A stretch of DNA of 64,000 bases, taken from Myrica gale (lineage: Eukaryota > Streptophyta > Magnoliopsida > Fagales > Myricaceae). The notes under the pieces are model-generated. The model did no database searches and had not been told where the DNA came from. It was given only the letters and a program-made list of their open reading frames with translations. Shown here one piece after another: positions 1 to 10,500 of the stretch. Both the position numbers and the translations under genes were made by a program. Numbering within the stretch: position 1 is the stretch's first letter; each line of letters begins with the position of its first letter. Location: the NCBI GenBank assembly GCA_963930655.1, contig OZ005602.1, positions 29,029,840 through 29,093,839 on the forward strand, given 5' to 3'.

Positions 1-24
1 GAGAGAGAGAGAGAGAGAGAGAGA
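1..24. repeat. (GA)n microsatellite
   Basis: Twelve perfect GA units open the window and probably continue to the left. Similar GA tracts occur in the leaders of the two SDR genes (54.7 and 63.7 kb) and in front of the RER start near 20.68 kb. No coding exon was found beside this one. Confidence 0.9.
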
Positions 25-774
25 ATGGGGGGGAGGCTGTACGATGGTAAAACAGAGCTAGAGTGATCAAGGTGAAAGGTTGCCTCCAGGAAATAAAATC
101 TTGAACATTGAGGACCAAAAGCGTAAAACAGAAGTGGCATTTTCTCCATATCCTGGTTCAAGATTTTTTTTTTGATAAGCATATCCTGGTTCAAGATATA
201 AACATGGCACACTACCATGAGACCTCATTTAGTTCCATTCAGACCTTCTATAAATCATGAAAATAATATATTACCCGCCTAGAATCTCCATCAACTTCCA
301 AACATAATTCAATCACGAAACTCCCTACCTCAAATTACATCTCCGAATGGACAATATTTAACAGCCTAACACAAAGACAAGGGCATTGCCACTCCTAGCT
401 CAAAACTATAACGTGCAGCTTGCATAATCCTAAGTAGCTGAATTCAATACGATCAATACAGGTGTAAAGCAGTCGTTAGCATTCCAATCTTTCTTGACAA
501 TGAACAAAACACTTGTCCGCAACAACTTCCCTACTCTATAGTTCATTGGCTACGTAAATTTTCCCTGGTTTTCACAATACCTTCAGATGAAGAAAAATGA
601 CAAATTGCTTCTATGTATTTCATATTATTCCTTTAACAGCTAATCACGCCACTCAAATTGCGTATGGTGGAATAAAAACTAGAGTGTAATGGCTAGTTGC
701 TTAGACCCGCCACTAAATTTTAAGAGCAAGAAAATTTTAGCTGATCCAGTTTGTATTTTCAATCACAGAGCAGG
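25..774. other. unassigned stretch
   Basis: AT-rich sequence with no convincing exon on either strand. It lies downstream of the minus-strand candidate gene at 775-1194, so it could be that gene's intron or 3' part. I found no reading frame with protein-like composition. Confidence 0.4.
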
Positions 775-1194
775 CTAACCTAAACTAAAAACAGCCCTAA
801 CATACACGAGGGCAATGAAAAAAAAGAAGATCAAATTAAAAGGAAAAGTTTCTGGAGAGGAAGAGGATAAAATGTCACTTACACGATCAACATCCATCTC
901 CTTGGTAATCTTGGATGGCTTCACAACCCTTTTCCCTGCCAACCCAAAAATAAAAAATAAATTGCCAATTTCCGAAAATTCCCAAACGACAAAAACACAG
1001 AAAGAAAGAATTAGGTACCTTTGCGAGTTTGAGAGGATTTTCCATGGCGGTTGGGAGGGATCGACTTCTTCTTCTGCTGACCCTTGAAAAGGCTCGCTTT
1101 CTGCGTCATCTTCTCTCCTCACTCTGTGTTCGGGGGGGGTTTTGCTAGGGTTAGGGTTTATTTTGCTGGATGGAACAGAGTCTAATTCGGCCAT
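775..1194 (-). CDS. hypothetical protein, probable 5' part of a gene
   Basis: An open frame of 139 codons starts at an ATG at 1194. The first 58 residues are polar and protein-like (Pro, Glu and Asp rich, ending PPWKILSNSQR). A second protein-like piece, KRVVKPSKITKEMDVDR, lies at about 885-935. The part between is hydrophobic and AT-rich like a translated intron, with a donor (AAAG|GTACCT) at 1018 and an acceptor (GGCAG) at 936. That simple donor and acceptor pair leaves the second piece one base out of frame, so the model is unsettled. A telo-box lies just inside the coding start. I do not recognise the family. It may be a real small gene whose remaining exons I cannot see, or a decayed gene. 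Confidence 0.35.
   Translation of the reverse strand: MAELDSVPSSKINPNPSKTPPEHRVRREDDAESEPFQGSAEEEVDPSQPPWKILSNSQRYLILSFCVFVVWEFSEIGNLFFIFGLAGKRVVKPSKITKEMDVDRVSDILSSSSPETFPFNLIFFFFIALVYVRAVFSLG
1145..1160 (-). promoter_or_regulatory. telo-box (AAACCCTAACCCTAG type)
   Basis: The minus strand reads TAAACCCTAACCCTAG. Telo-boxes near the 5' end are known in plants from translation and growth genes. Here the motif falls within the first 17 codons of the candidate frame starting at 1194. This suggests either that the true start is further downstream or that the motif acts inside the transcribed region. Confidence 0.5.
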
Positions 1195-2083
1195 TACAAA
1201 TATAGGGGCCTGAGATTTTGACGTTGTGTCCGGCCCAGACCATGTCCCCTTCGTTGGGCATGGGTGACCATATGTTGTCCTGTCCCCACACCCTTCAAAG
1301 AGGGAACATCCCGCGATGACTATGAAAAAAAAAAAAAAACTGACTACGAAGTTTTCTTAGTCAGTTAATGAAGTAACGATGATACCCAATATTAAGCCCC
1401 ATCTAACCTTTTGGGGTCCGAGCCAATTGAGCCCGATGGGCCTAATAACCTTAACAAGAAAGGGAGCAAAAAGGTCCACTGGGAAATGTCCCAAGAACAC
1501 CCCAAACAAAAACTAGACAGAAACTAAAATAAAAACGAAAAAAACAAGAATATTCAGTAGAGAAACATTTGTAAAGACCCTGGAAAATGTCCATTTCTGA
1601 ATATATTTGTGGTGGGAATGGGAAGGCTCTTCTCTCGTGGTCTTCTGCCTTGTCAACTGCATTATTGTGGTGGACTCCGTGCCAGTCTTTTCTGATAACC
1701 GCGTTCCTCACCAGTCACCGAGCGACATAAAAGCAGAGTTTAAAGGAGGTTGATTTTTCTCACTTCTGATCGTTTTACAGAGAAAATCTGAAAAGGAAGG
1801 AGGTTTGTAGTGGCCAGTGGGGCTAGTCGCCTTCTCTCCCAAGGAAATAGGATTATACTTCAGTGGGTAAAGATCCTCTACAGTATTAGGAAGGAAGTAT
1901 ATGTAAATCTTGTTCTATTTTGGTTGATCGGGTTAATGTTCATTCGAACAAAGATGAAAGGGAAGGGAAGAAAATTAGAAAAATTATTCAATAATGTTAG
2001 GAAGGAATTTATATCATGATATAAATACTATTATTAAATAGATATATAGAAGGACCTGAGACAATACGCTTGGTTCCATTGCT
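1195..2083. other. intergenic, nothing recognised
   Basis: Contains a short A tract near 1325-1340 and AT-rich filler. Short open frames here have no protein-like composition. No RNA gene or transposon ends were recognised. Confidence 0.5.
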
Positions 2084-2534
2084 TCGCCATCAAGTCCTAT
2101 TTTTTTTTACGTAACAAGAAATCACCCTACATAAGAGACTGCTGCGATTCTGCGAAAAACAGAGTTATCACAACCAACAATATCTGGAGGAATATCCGCT
2201 AACAAAAAATATTCCAGATCCATAAGCTGGTGTCCCCATAGCCATAACATTGCCTTCCCTCGGTGTCCCACGAAAAGTGCCACAGAGACTGAGCTCGCAA
2301 CAACCACGATCGTCTGCAATTCGGCTGTCCGAATTGCAGTGCGATTCGTGAGAGGCCAACGTGGGTCTCGGGCGGGACCCACGCGTGTCCGAGCAGCAGA
2401 GCACTGTTCGGGCATGCATGGATCCGAGCGCTCCTCTCTCACGGTTGCATTATAATTCAGGCGACCAAATTGCAGTCGCGGGATCCAGCTCGCAAAGACA
2501 CCCGAATAGACCGCACCTCGCCATCAAGTCCTAT
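2084..2534 (-). mobile_element. non-autonomous retroposon with 17-bp target duplication
   Basis: A 17-bp direct repeat (TCGCCATCAAGTCCTAT) at 2084-2100 and 2518-2534 brackets a 417-bp insert at 2101-2517. The insert begins on the plus strand with eight T residues, that is, a poly(A) tail on the minus strand. It is clearly more GC-rich than its surroundings. These are the marks of target-primed retroposition by LINE machinery in the minus orientation. I saw no good Pol III A or B boxes at its 5' end (near 2517), so a tRNA-derived SINE is not supported. A processed pseudogene or a truncated LINE tail are alternatives. Minus-strand frames inside are not recognised. Confidence 0.7.
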
Positions 2535-2618
2535 CAATAATTGTGCAAGTGGAGGAGACAAGTCTTTTATGGTGGATATGATCTTTTTTTTTGCGGGGAC
2601 TAACCAAAAGTCTCTCAG

Positions 2619-2806
2619 GTAGGGTGCGTTTGCGCCAAAAATATCACAATATTTTTTCACCAACTTCTAATAAAATACTACAATATAATTTCTCTCTAAA
2701 AAAATTACAAAAATATAAAAAATTATCTCTCTCTTCCCTTTTTCACTAAACCCAATACCAACACAAAATTCAATACCAAAAATTTTTCAACACAAACACA
2801 GCCGTA
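2619..2806. mobile_element. Tourist/Harbinger-like MITE
   Basis: A 182-bp element (2622-2803) with imperfect terminal inverted repeats. The left end is GGGTGCGTTTGCGCC; the right end read in reverse is GGCTGTGTTTGTGTT. It is flanked by a 3-bp direct repeat GTA (2619-2621 and 2804-2806). A 3-bp duplication with GGsTGyGTTTG ends fits the PIF/Harbinger group. The interior is AT-rich and non-coding. A truncated relative lies at 28115-28280, and a longer element with the same ends at 62297-63267. Confidence 0.65.
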
Positions 2807-3004
2807 GTAATCAAAAGGACAAAAGGAGATGGAAGCTTTGGATTCCGCGGATCACAGTTTCCACAGATTTATTATAGTTTCATTTATCTGACAGAAGCTA
2901 CAGAAGTACTTGGTAGCACCCCAAATATAACTCGCTAATCATCCAGCTAGCTATTATGCCGATGCTAAATAATATTTTAGAGCTTGAACAGTAAACAACA
3001 GTTA

Positions 3005-3420
3005 AAAAAACATTTTCCCTTACAATAATAGTTCTGTACTTTAGACAAATATTATTTTAGTATTTTACTTTCATTTTAGTAACTGAGTTTTCTTTCTTTT
3101 TTCACACAAACAATCATCCGTCAGTCTACCGTCTATATGTTTAACGAAGTTATCTGTCACGTTAGCAAATTTGTACCGGTCGATCTCTTCATGTACCGGT
3201 CGACCGCTCATGTACCAGATTTATTTCAAAACATATACTGGTCGACTGATATAAATTTGCTGACGGGTTAGAGAGCTCCGATAAGCATTTGACGACAGTC
3301 TTACAGATATGTGCTTTTTTCAAAAAAAGAAAACTCAATGACTAAAAATTTGTAAGTTTGAAAATGAATGACTAAAATAAAAAGTATCCAAAATTTAAGA
3401 ACTAAAATGCTAATTTTCCA
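3005..3420. repeat. long inverted repeat, foldback/MULE-like MITE
   Basis: The outer arms (about 3005-3110 and 3310-3420) are inverted copies at moderate identity, both built around 'ttttagt.a.tgagttttctt' and its complement. The centre at about 3175-3250 repeats the palindromic core GGTCGACCG. The same core occurs in the centre of the hairpin element at 61775-62138, so the two may belong to one family. No clear target duplication was found. Confidence 0.5.
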
Positions 3421-4558
3421 AATAGAAACTGTCCAGAATTTCTTTATCTTTAAAAGAACTGCTGCTTGTTTGTTTGCAGATATTCTTGGGGATATTACAA
3501 AAAAATAGAGCAAATAGATAAATAACCTATAAGTATATAACTGTTAGAAGTTAGAACAATGATTAGCTTTAACCTATAAGTGTACATTTGGCAGCTGAAA
3601 AGAGGAGGGAATTTTCTGTTAGAAAAACAGAGAATTTCTCTGAGCCAACTATAAAACGCCTACAAAACAAGTTGCTAGAAACTGTCAAATAACGAGCTTT
3701 CATCGAGGCCAAAACGCGTTTTCTCTATGAAACGCCATTTTCTGCAGGTCAACAGTTTTTTTTTCTTAGCTGTGCAGGTCAACATTAGTTATGCAGTCGT
3801 TGTCTTTAAAGGGAAATTAGAGGGTTATCACGATAACATGTACAATTAAGACCACACATCATATGATGAAGTCCCTTCATGGCAGACCACCAAAACAAAA
3901 GAAAAAAGAGAGAGTAAAATGTTTGTGCGTCGCTTAACAGGAACCTCTGTTCTAGAGTATTAATCCAAAAGGTTATCTTATTTCATTTGTTGATTGTACT
4001 AATCTTAAGGCAATGAAAGGAAATGGGCCGGGGAAAATCAAAAGATATATACTTCTATAAGGGAAGCAAATAAGAAGGAATATCTTGATATATGCACTAT
4101 ATTATTAACAAGACATATAAGAGAGGCTGTGTAAATCACATGTCGGCGGTAAAGTTTGGCACTGCATCTGCTTTCGGAAACGGAGGTTACATCCACGAAC
4201 TGGATTAGAAAAATATTTTATCAGTGGATGAATCAAATGATCAAGCGCCTCTAACGTAGTAATTAAAGGAGTACCCGAAATAAGGTGAGCACCTTCTAAC
4301 TTATTTATCTCCTAATTGTAAGTAAGTTATGGGTTCAAGTGGGTGTATGATCTCGACGGAAAGTAAAAGCATGCATATGATCAGAAGAAGCCAGCATGTA
4401 TGTGCCCCCACAAAGGGCCCACGTTCCTGATCAAAGCGCTTTGAAATTCTTGTACCCTCTTCAAATTTCACAGCAGAAACCAATTAGTTCTTCTTGTGTC
4501 TGCAGTCTGCCTGGCTATCTTTGCGTCTTTCCTGACTATTCCTTTCTGCAATAAAACA
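3421..4558 (+). other. upstream region of the CC-NBS-LRR gene
   Basis: No gene was recognised here. This stretch must hold the promoter and leader of the resistance gene starting at 4559. A TATA-like string (CTATAAAACG) lies at about 3650, far from the start, and I cannot assign a transcription start. The reading frame of the resistance gene stays open upstream to about 4496 but contains no ATG there. Confidence 0.4.
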
Positions 4559-7500
4559 ATGGCAGTGGGAGAGCTCTTTCTTTCTGCCTTCATTCAGGCC
4601 CTGTTTCAGCAACTGCTGTCTCCAGAGGTGCTGAAATATGCAAGCCGAGAGGGAATTCGACAAAAGCTGGACGAGTGGAGCGAAACTTTGTCAAGAATCC
4701 AGGCCGTGCTTGATGATGCGGAGGACAGGCAAGATAATAATGACAGGGCCGTGAAACTGTGGTTGAATGATCTCAAAGACTTGGCCTATGATGTCGACGA
4801 CATACTGGATGAGTTTGCCACGGAAGTTCTGCGACGCAAATTATTGGGTGAAAACCAAGCGAACACTAGTAAGGTACGGAAGCTCATCCCTGCTTGTTGT
4901 ACCTGTTTGACTCCCAGTGCTGTGAAGATCAACATTAGGTTGCGGCCAAAGATTACGGAAATCACTCGTCGGTTCAACGAGATCGTGAAACAAAAAGACG
5001 ATCTGAAGTTGAGTGAAGCAGTTGATGCGAGGAGGTCAGATAGAGAAAGAAAGAGGTTGCAGCCTACTTCTGTAATAAATAAAGATCTTATTTGTGGGAG
5101 GGAGAAAGATAAAGAGAATGTAGTAGAGTTATTGCTGACTGAAAATTCTAGTGCAGCTGGAGTCCGTGTAGTTTCTATTATCGGTATGGGAGGCATGGGC
5201 AAAACAACTCTAGCCCAACTTGTATACAACGATGAAAAGTTGAATGACATTTTTGAGGTGAAAGCATGGGTTTGTGTTTCCGAAGACTTTGATGTTGTTA
5301 GGGTGACGAAAGCAGTTCTCGAATCTGTCGGTGCGTCTGAAAATTGCGATGGCAAGGCTCTAGATTGGTTGCAAGTAAAACTCAAGGAGAAATTGCAGGG
5401 AAAGAAGTTTTTGGTGGTCATGGATGATGTTTGGAATGAAGATCACTACGAAGACTGGACAAAGCTACGTGTTCCGTTCGACGCAGGGGCTCCTGGAAGT
5501 AGGATACTCGTCACAACTCGCAGTAAAGGAGTTTCATCAATAATGGGAACCGTTAACGGTCCAGTTTACTCTTTACAATTGTTGTCAGACGATGTTTGTT
5601 TATCCATACTTAGCCTACATGCATTGGATGCAAGAGACTTCAGTGCATTTCCAGGCCTCAAAGATATCGGGGAAGATATTGCGAAGAAGTGTAAAGGCTT
5701 AGCTTTGGCGGCGAAAGCAATCGGAGGCCTCCTACGCTGTAAACAAGGTCGTGACAAGTGGAATGAAGTATTGCACAGCCGGATATGGGGTGCAACAGAG
5801 GAGGGAAGTACAGTGGTTGTTCCAGCTCTTATGTTGAGCTACCACCATCTCCCTTCACATTTGAAGAGGTGCTTTGCTTATTGTGCAATATTTCCCAAGG
5901 ACTATGAATTTGAAGAGCAGCAACTAATTCTACTATGGATGGCAGAAGGTTTCATCCTAAGAGAAGAAGGAGAAAAGCAAATGGAAGATTTTGGTAGAGA
6001 CTATTTTCTCAATCTGGTGTCAAGATCATTTTTTCAACAATCAAGCAACAACAAGTCGAGATTTGTAATGCATGACCTCATCAATGATTTGGCCCAATTG
6101 GTTGCCCGAGATACATGCTTTAGACTGGAGGATGGATTGGGGAGCAACTACAAATGCGAAATTCTCAAAAAAGCTCGGCATTCTTCTTATCTTGCTGATG
6201 AGTATGATGGCGTCAAGAAGTTTGGGGCATTTTTTGATCGCACATATTTACGCACTTTCATATCTCTTAGGTTTTTACAAGGGCAAAGGTCTTACGTGAC
6301 ACGGTATGTTCCGTACGATTTGTTGCCAAATTTACGATGCTTAAGAGTGCTTACCATTAGTGGTTACGAGAACATGTTTGAGTTGCCTTCTTCGATCGAT
6401 GTTTTGAAGCATCTACGGTACGTTGATCTTTCTTACACTCCAATTGAAAGCTTGCCTGAATCAACGACCACTCTCTGTAACTTACAAACATTGTTATTGG
6501 AGAAATGTGAAGCTCTAAAGAAATTACCTTCAGAGTTTGGAAAGCTAGTCAATCTACGCCATCTTAATATTAAAGGAGCAAGTTCATTGGAAGGAATGCC
6601 TCATCGAATGGGCAAATTAACATCTCTCCAAACATTGTCTGATTTTGTGGTGGGAGATGGAAGTTGCTCTGGGATACAAGAGCTAGGGCCTTTGTCACAT
6701 CTTCGAGGGACACTCCGCATTTCAAGGTTGCAAAAAGTGATTGACATTGGGGATGCCAATTTAATTGTTAAGTCAAAACTTGACAGGTTGGTGTTGGAGT
6801 GGAGTCCGGACTTGGATGAGTCGCAGAACAGAAGTGATGAATTTGAGTCTGTACTTAACATGTTACGGCCGAACAATTCTTTGAAAGAGCTCACTATCAA
6901 GAACTACGGCGGTACAAAATTTCCGACTTGGTTAGGAGGTCCTTCATTTCCTAATATGGTGCTCCTGAGGATTGAAAACTGTAAAAGTTGCACATCATTG
7001 CCCCCAGTCGGACAACTAGCATCCCTCAAAGACCTTTTTATCAGAGGCATGGCGACCGTGAAGAATGTTGGTCCTGAATTTTATGGGGAAGGTTGTTCCC
7101 AACCTTTTAAATCCTTGGAGAAATTGAGTTTCGAGGATATGGAAGAATGGGAGCACTGGAGTCCCCCTGGGGAATTCCCACGCCTGCGGCATCTTTTTAT
7201 TGACGACTGTCCCAAGCTGTTGGGGAAGTTACCAGATCACCTCCCTTCACTTGAAAATGTAGAGATATATGGATGCGGGAATGTGGTGGTTTCAATCTCT
7301 AGCTTTCCAGAGCATTGTAAACTACAAGTCGGCTGCTTAAATGCGGTTGTGTGCAAAAATAAGGTGGACTTCAACTCATTGCGGTTGAGGAGTCTTTCGA
7401 CGCTATCAGAATTCACTTGTGGAATAGAAGGGTTAAATATGGAAGGTATGACAGATGTTGAAGATTTATATATTAAGAGTTGTGAGGAGATGAGGCCTTT

Positions 7501-8710
7501 GTGGTCGAATGAGGTGGGATTACTGCGACATCTCCCGCGTCTCCGTGTTTTGAGGATCGATGATTGTCCAAGACTAGTTTCGTTGGTGGCAGAAGAAGTA
7601 GAAGAGCAGTTACCATACACGGTGAAACATATCTACATCTCGAATTGCGGAGTGTTGCTGTCTTTACCAAAGTCAATGATGTACAACAACACATGCCTCG
7701 AACGTATTGAACTTGATCGATGTGATTTGTTGACACACTTTGCAAGAGGCCAGCTTCCTCCCACTTTAAAGAGGCTTCAGATAAGAGAGTGCGCTAATTT
7801 GCGAATTTTGTTGGACGGGGATGGCGATATCAACAGCTGCGGCAGCACATCTCTTCTTGAGAGGTTGGAGATTAAGAGATGCGGGTCCCTGAAATGCCTA
7901 ACATTGAGTGGAGAACTACCTGCAACACTTAAATCCCTTCGGATTGAAACATGTGGAATGCTGGAATCAGTAACAAAGAGGTTTCCTCACAACTCGTTTC
8001 TTGAAGAGATTCATATCTGGAATTGTGATAACCTCACGTCCTTACCCATGGGCTTAGACAGCCTGGTCCATCTACAAGTGATTTCTATTTCCTATTGTCC
8101 AAATCTTGTTTTGTTCCGAGACGGAGAGTCGATCCCTGCAAACCTTAGAGTGCTTTCACTCAAATTTATCGAACGTGACAAAATGCAGGGCCTTCCCAAC
8201 AACATACACAACCTCACTTCTCTTCGAAAGTTGAGAATAGGGAGATGTCCAGGACTGTCATTTCCGGAAGAAGGTTTTCCCACTAACCTAACATCACTTT
8301 ATATCCGCAGTCTCGATCTCAATTTCAATGAGGCCTTGTTTGACTGGGGGTTGCACAATCTTACCTCTCTTCAAATGCTTTCTCTTACTGGTGGATCTCC
8401 GCATTTGATATCCTTCCCAGAGATGATGTTGCCTGCCTCTCTAACCAGACTCAATATCAAAAATTTCCCGAATCTGGAATCCCTATCTTCTAAAGGCTTC
8501 CAAATGCTCGCCTCTCTTGAAGTATTAGTGATCGAGAACTGCGGAAAGCTCACTTCCCTTCCGAAGGATGGTCTGCCTCCCACAATCCTATCCCTTCAGA
8601 TCCTCTGTTGTCCTCTGCTGAAAGAACGCTGCAAGAAAGAAGGACAAGAGCGGTCCAAGATAGCCCTCATCCCTTGCGTTAAATTTGATCGGGTGGTCTT
8701 CAAGTTTTGA
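4559..8710 (+). CDS. CC-NBS-LRR disease resistance protein (RPP13-like 1/R3a type)
   Basis: An intracellular immune receptor of the CNL class with 1383 codons in one uninterrupted exon. The ATG at 4559 gives the family's usual start MAVGELFLSAF; no ATG lies further upstream in frame. An N-terminal Rx-like coiled coil covers residues 1-180, with the acidic motif YDVDDILDEF. The NB-ARC domain follows: P-loop GMGGMGKTT at 209-217, kinase-2 LVVMDDVW at about 285-292, RNBS-B GSRILVTTR at about 313, GLAL in place of GLPL at about 380, RNBS-D from about 438 (CFAYCAIFPKDYEF), and MHD intact at 504-506. From about 590 to the end are some two dozen irregular leucine-rich repeats. The C-terminus carries the LLKERCKKEGQE tail typical of this clade. 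In this family the LRR senses pathogen effectors and the NB-ARC acts as a nucleotide switch. No frameshift or stop is present, so it looks functional. Debris of related genes follows at 9.6-10.5, 15.0-15.3 and 16.0-16.3 kb, so this is the survivor of a small cluster. Confidence 0.95.
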   Translation: MAVGELFLSAFIQALFQQLLSPEVLKYASREGIRQKLDEWSETLSRIQAVLDDAEDRQDNNDRAVKLWLNDLKDLAYDVDDILDEFATEVLRRKLLGENQANTSKVRKLIPACCTCLTPSAVKINIRLRPKITEITRRFNEIVKQKDDLKLSEAVDARRSDRERKRLQPTSVINKDLICGREKDKENVVELLLTENSSAAGVRVVSIIGMGGMGKTTLAQLVYNDEKLNDIFEVKAWVCVSEDFDVVRVTKAVLESVGASENCDGKALDWLQVKLKEKLQGKKFLVVMDDVWNEDHYEDWTKLRVPFDAGAPGSRILVTTRSKGVSSIMGTVNGPVYSLQLLSDDVCLSILSLHALDARDFSAFPGLKDIGEDIAKKCKGLALAAKAIGGLLRCKQGRDKWNEVLHSRIWGATEEGSTVVVPALMLSYHHLPSHLKRCFAYCAIFPKDYEFEEQQLILLWMAEGFILREEGEKQMEDFGRDYFLNLVSRSFFQQSSNNKSRFVMHDLINDLAQLVARDTCFRLEDGLGSNYKCEILKKARHSSYLADEYDGVKKFGAFFDRTYLRTFISLRFLQGQRSYVTRYVPYDLLPNLRCLRVLTISGYENMFELPSSIDVLKHLRYVDLSYTPIESLPESTTTLCNLQTLLLEKCEALKKLPSEFGKLVNLRHLNIKGASSLEGMPHRMGKLTSLQTLSDFVVGDGSCSGIQELGPLSHLRGTLRISRLQKVIDIGDANLIVKSKLDRLVLEWSPDLDESQNRSDEFESVLNMLRPNNSLKELTIKNYGGTKFPTWLGGPSFPNMVLLRIENCKSCTSLPPVGQLASLKDLFIRGMATVKNVGPEFYGEGCSQPFKSLEKLSFEDMEEWEHWSPPGEFPRLRHLFIDDCPKLLGKLPDHLPSLENVEIYGCGNVVVSISSFPEHCKLQVGCLNAVVCKNKVDFNSLRLRSLSTLSEFTCGIEGLNMEGMTDVEDLYIKSCEEMRPLWSNEVGLLRHLPRLRVLRIDDCPRLVSLVAEEVEEQLPYTVKHIYISNCGVLLSLPKSMMYNNTCLERIELDRCDLLTHFARGQLPPTLKRLQIRECANLRILLDGDGDINSCGSTSLLERLEIKRCGSLKCLTLSGELPATLKSLRIETCGMLESVTKRFPHNSFLEEIHIWNCDNLTSLPMGLDSLVHLQVISISYCPNLVLFRDGESIPANLRVLSLKFIERDKMQGLPNNIHNLTSLRKLRIGRCPGLSFPEEGFPTNLTSLYIRSLDLNFNEALFDWGLHNLTSLQMLSLTGGSPHLISFPEMMLPASLTRLNIKNFPNLESLSSKGFQMLASLEVLVIENCGKLTSLPKDGLPPTILSLQILCCPLLKERCKKEGQERSKIALIPCVKFDRVVFKF

Positions 8711-8884
8711 GTTAATAAGAAAAGGAGGAAGTGCAGAAGCATAGACTCGAGTCTCCAGGTACTTAAGCATAAACATATATTTAGCATACTATCTACCTCC
8801 GTGATATCTTATTATCGTACGCAGTCCTTGTTCTATGAATTTTTGTCAAATTGAACCACTTTTTGGGAATTTCTTCTGCATGTT

Positions 8885-9362
8885 TTTCATTACTAATTGG
8901 CATTTGCTGAATGCAGGTTTGATGAACCATAATGGGAAGAGAGCTTGTCAATGGCAGACAGTTTTCCATTACTAATTGGCATATCGCTGAATACTGATCA
9001 TTCCAGACTTATGAACCACTGTTGGGGAAGAGGGTGCCAATGGCTGGTATAACTGAACCGAGGTATTTTTTTTCTCAGTAACCTTTCTCGGTTTTGCCTT
9101 TTGGAAGTATTTCGTTACTAATTGGTTTATTTGCTGAATGGTGATCGATCCAGATTTCATGAACCAACGGGGGGAAGAAGTTGTCGGTTGTATATATAGT
9201 TGGATAGAGGTACTTCATTTTGTTTGCCGTCACTACCCATGTTTTGAGTGTAACTTTCAGCAATCTTTTTATTGCTAGTTGGCATATTGCAGAATGCTGA
9301 TCACTCTAGATTTGAATAGCCATTGGGGAAGAGTTTGTCAGCATATTTAGCTTCACAGAGGT
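8885..9362 (+). repeat. degenerate tandem array of exon-like units behind the NBS-LRR gene
   Basis: A unit of about 80-160 bp recurs four times, each with a 'ttactaattggcat..tgctgaatg' part. In three cases it is followed by an acceptor-like AG, a 50-57 nt block 'attt.atgaacca.tggggaagag', and a donor-like GAG|GTA. These blocks are 9007-9062, 9154-9209 and 9310-9360. The first copy near 8917-8950 lacks the donor. A further relative lies at about 15590-15680. None has a long reading frame. They look like duplicated 3'-UTR exons of the resistance gene family. Confidence 0.55.
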
Positions 9363-9628
9363 AAATACTGTTATCATTACGTCTACATCAATTGAAGGTC
9401 TATGCAAAAGAAAAGGTTATAATAATGTGGTACATTTGTTCTAGCATTTAAGATTTTCTTTGCTTTTCTTCACGATGTAGTCATTGTTGTGATTGCTGAA
9501 TAGCGTTTTCATTATTTCTATGGATCCTACACAAGCATATAATAGTTTCTTATAAAAATATGCTGTTTAGTCTTTGAGATACTGATCTAAGTTAGCACTC
9601 TATCCAACCAATTGCTATCTCATTTTAC

Positions 9629-10500
9629 AGCTGGACGAGGATGATATCAAAAATTGCTAGAGCAGCAGGACTCTTCTTGAGTACTTAGGGAGGGGAGACA
9701 ATGTCCAGCCTTAAATCCTTAACATGAAGTGGAGAATTACCTGCAACAATCAAGTGCCTCTATGTTATGCATTGTCAGAAGGTGGGGGCAATAGCAAAGA
9801 GGTTACATCACAACTCAACTTCTTGTTTGATATCTCGAGTAGCGAAAATCTTAAATAGTTACCTGCGCATATACACAACCTTAGCCATCTGGATCAAATT
9901 TCTATTAGCAATTGTCCAACTCTTGTTTTCTACTCAGATGCAGTGTTGCCTCCTGCCAACCTGAGTTCAGCTTGAGACTTCCGGAAGGATGATGCTAGCC
10001 CTGTTTAACTCCATAGAAAACCTCGTGCTCTCTTGGAAGATTGAAACTTTGGAAATGGGCAAGCACTGTATCCTTTGTGGAAGACTGTTTTTCCATCAGC
10101 CTAAGTCGCTTGAGATGGGTGATCTTAACAGCACCGAGTTGTTGTTTAGGTGGGGATTTCAAACAATTATCGCTCAAACGATTTTTCATAAGTGGTGGAT
10201 GTCCACATCTGGTGTCCTTTCCAGATTTATTGCTGCCTCCCTCTCAAACCAGCCTCACCATTGCAGGCTTCCCAAATCTGAAATACCTGTCCACGACTCT
10301 TCTGAAGGCCTTCAAACCCTCACCTCTTGAAGAACTGTCTATACCAAATGAGCATGTTTACAAAAATCTTATGTCCTTTCCAGAGCCTCCCCCACTACTA
10401 CCACTTCAAATCAGAGGATGCTCTCTGCTGAAAAAACGTTGCAAGAAAGATCAAGAAAGAGACTGGTTTAAAATAGCGCACATCCTTGCTTTGTTACTGA
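9629..10500 (+). pseudogene. NBS-LRR pseudogene, LRR C-terminal part
   Basis: The sequence aligns with the 3' third of the intact gene at 4559-8710. Positions 9629-9830 match the segment at about 7810-8000 (shared 'gagaactacctgcaaca' region), with an early stop (TTGCTAG at 9654-9660) and frameshifts. Positions 9850-9965 match the CPNLVLF segment. Positions 10195-10475 still encode GGCPHLVSFPDLLLPPS and the CSLLKKRCKKDQER tail found at CNL C-termini. The part just upstream begins after 'ttttacag', as if an intron acceptor preceded it. No coiled-coil or NB-ARC sequence precedes it here. It belongs to duplicated block A. Confidence 0.85.

Noticed and set aside
1145..1160. Interstitial telomeric repeat
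   Set aside because: Only two TTAGGG-like units of telo-box type are present, which is expected by function near plant gene starts, not a telomere relic.
4496..4558. Extension of the NBS-LRR protein by 21 residues upstream
   Set aside because: The extension would need a GTG start. The ATG at 4559 gives the conserved family N-terminus.
7473..7745. Minus-strand frames over the LRR region
   Set aside because: Antisense shadows of the long resistance-gene frame.
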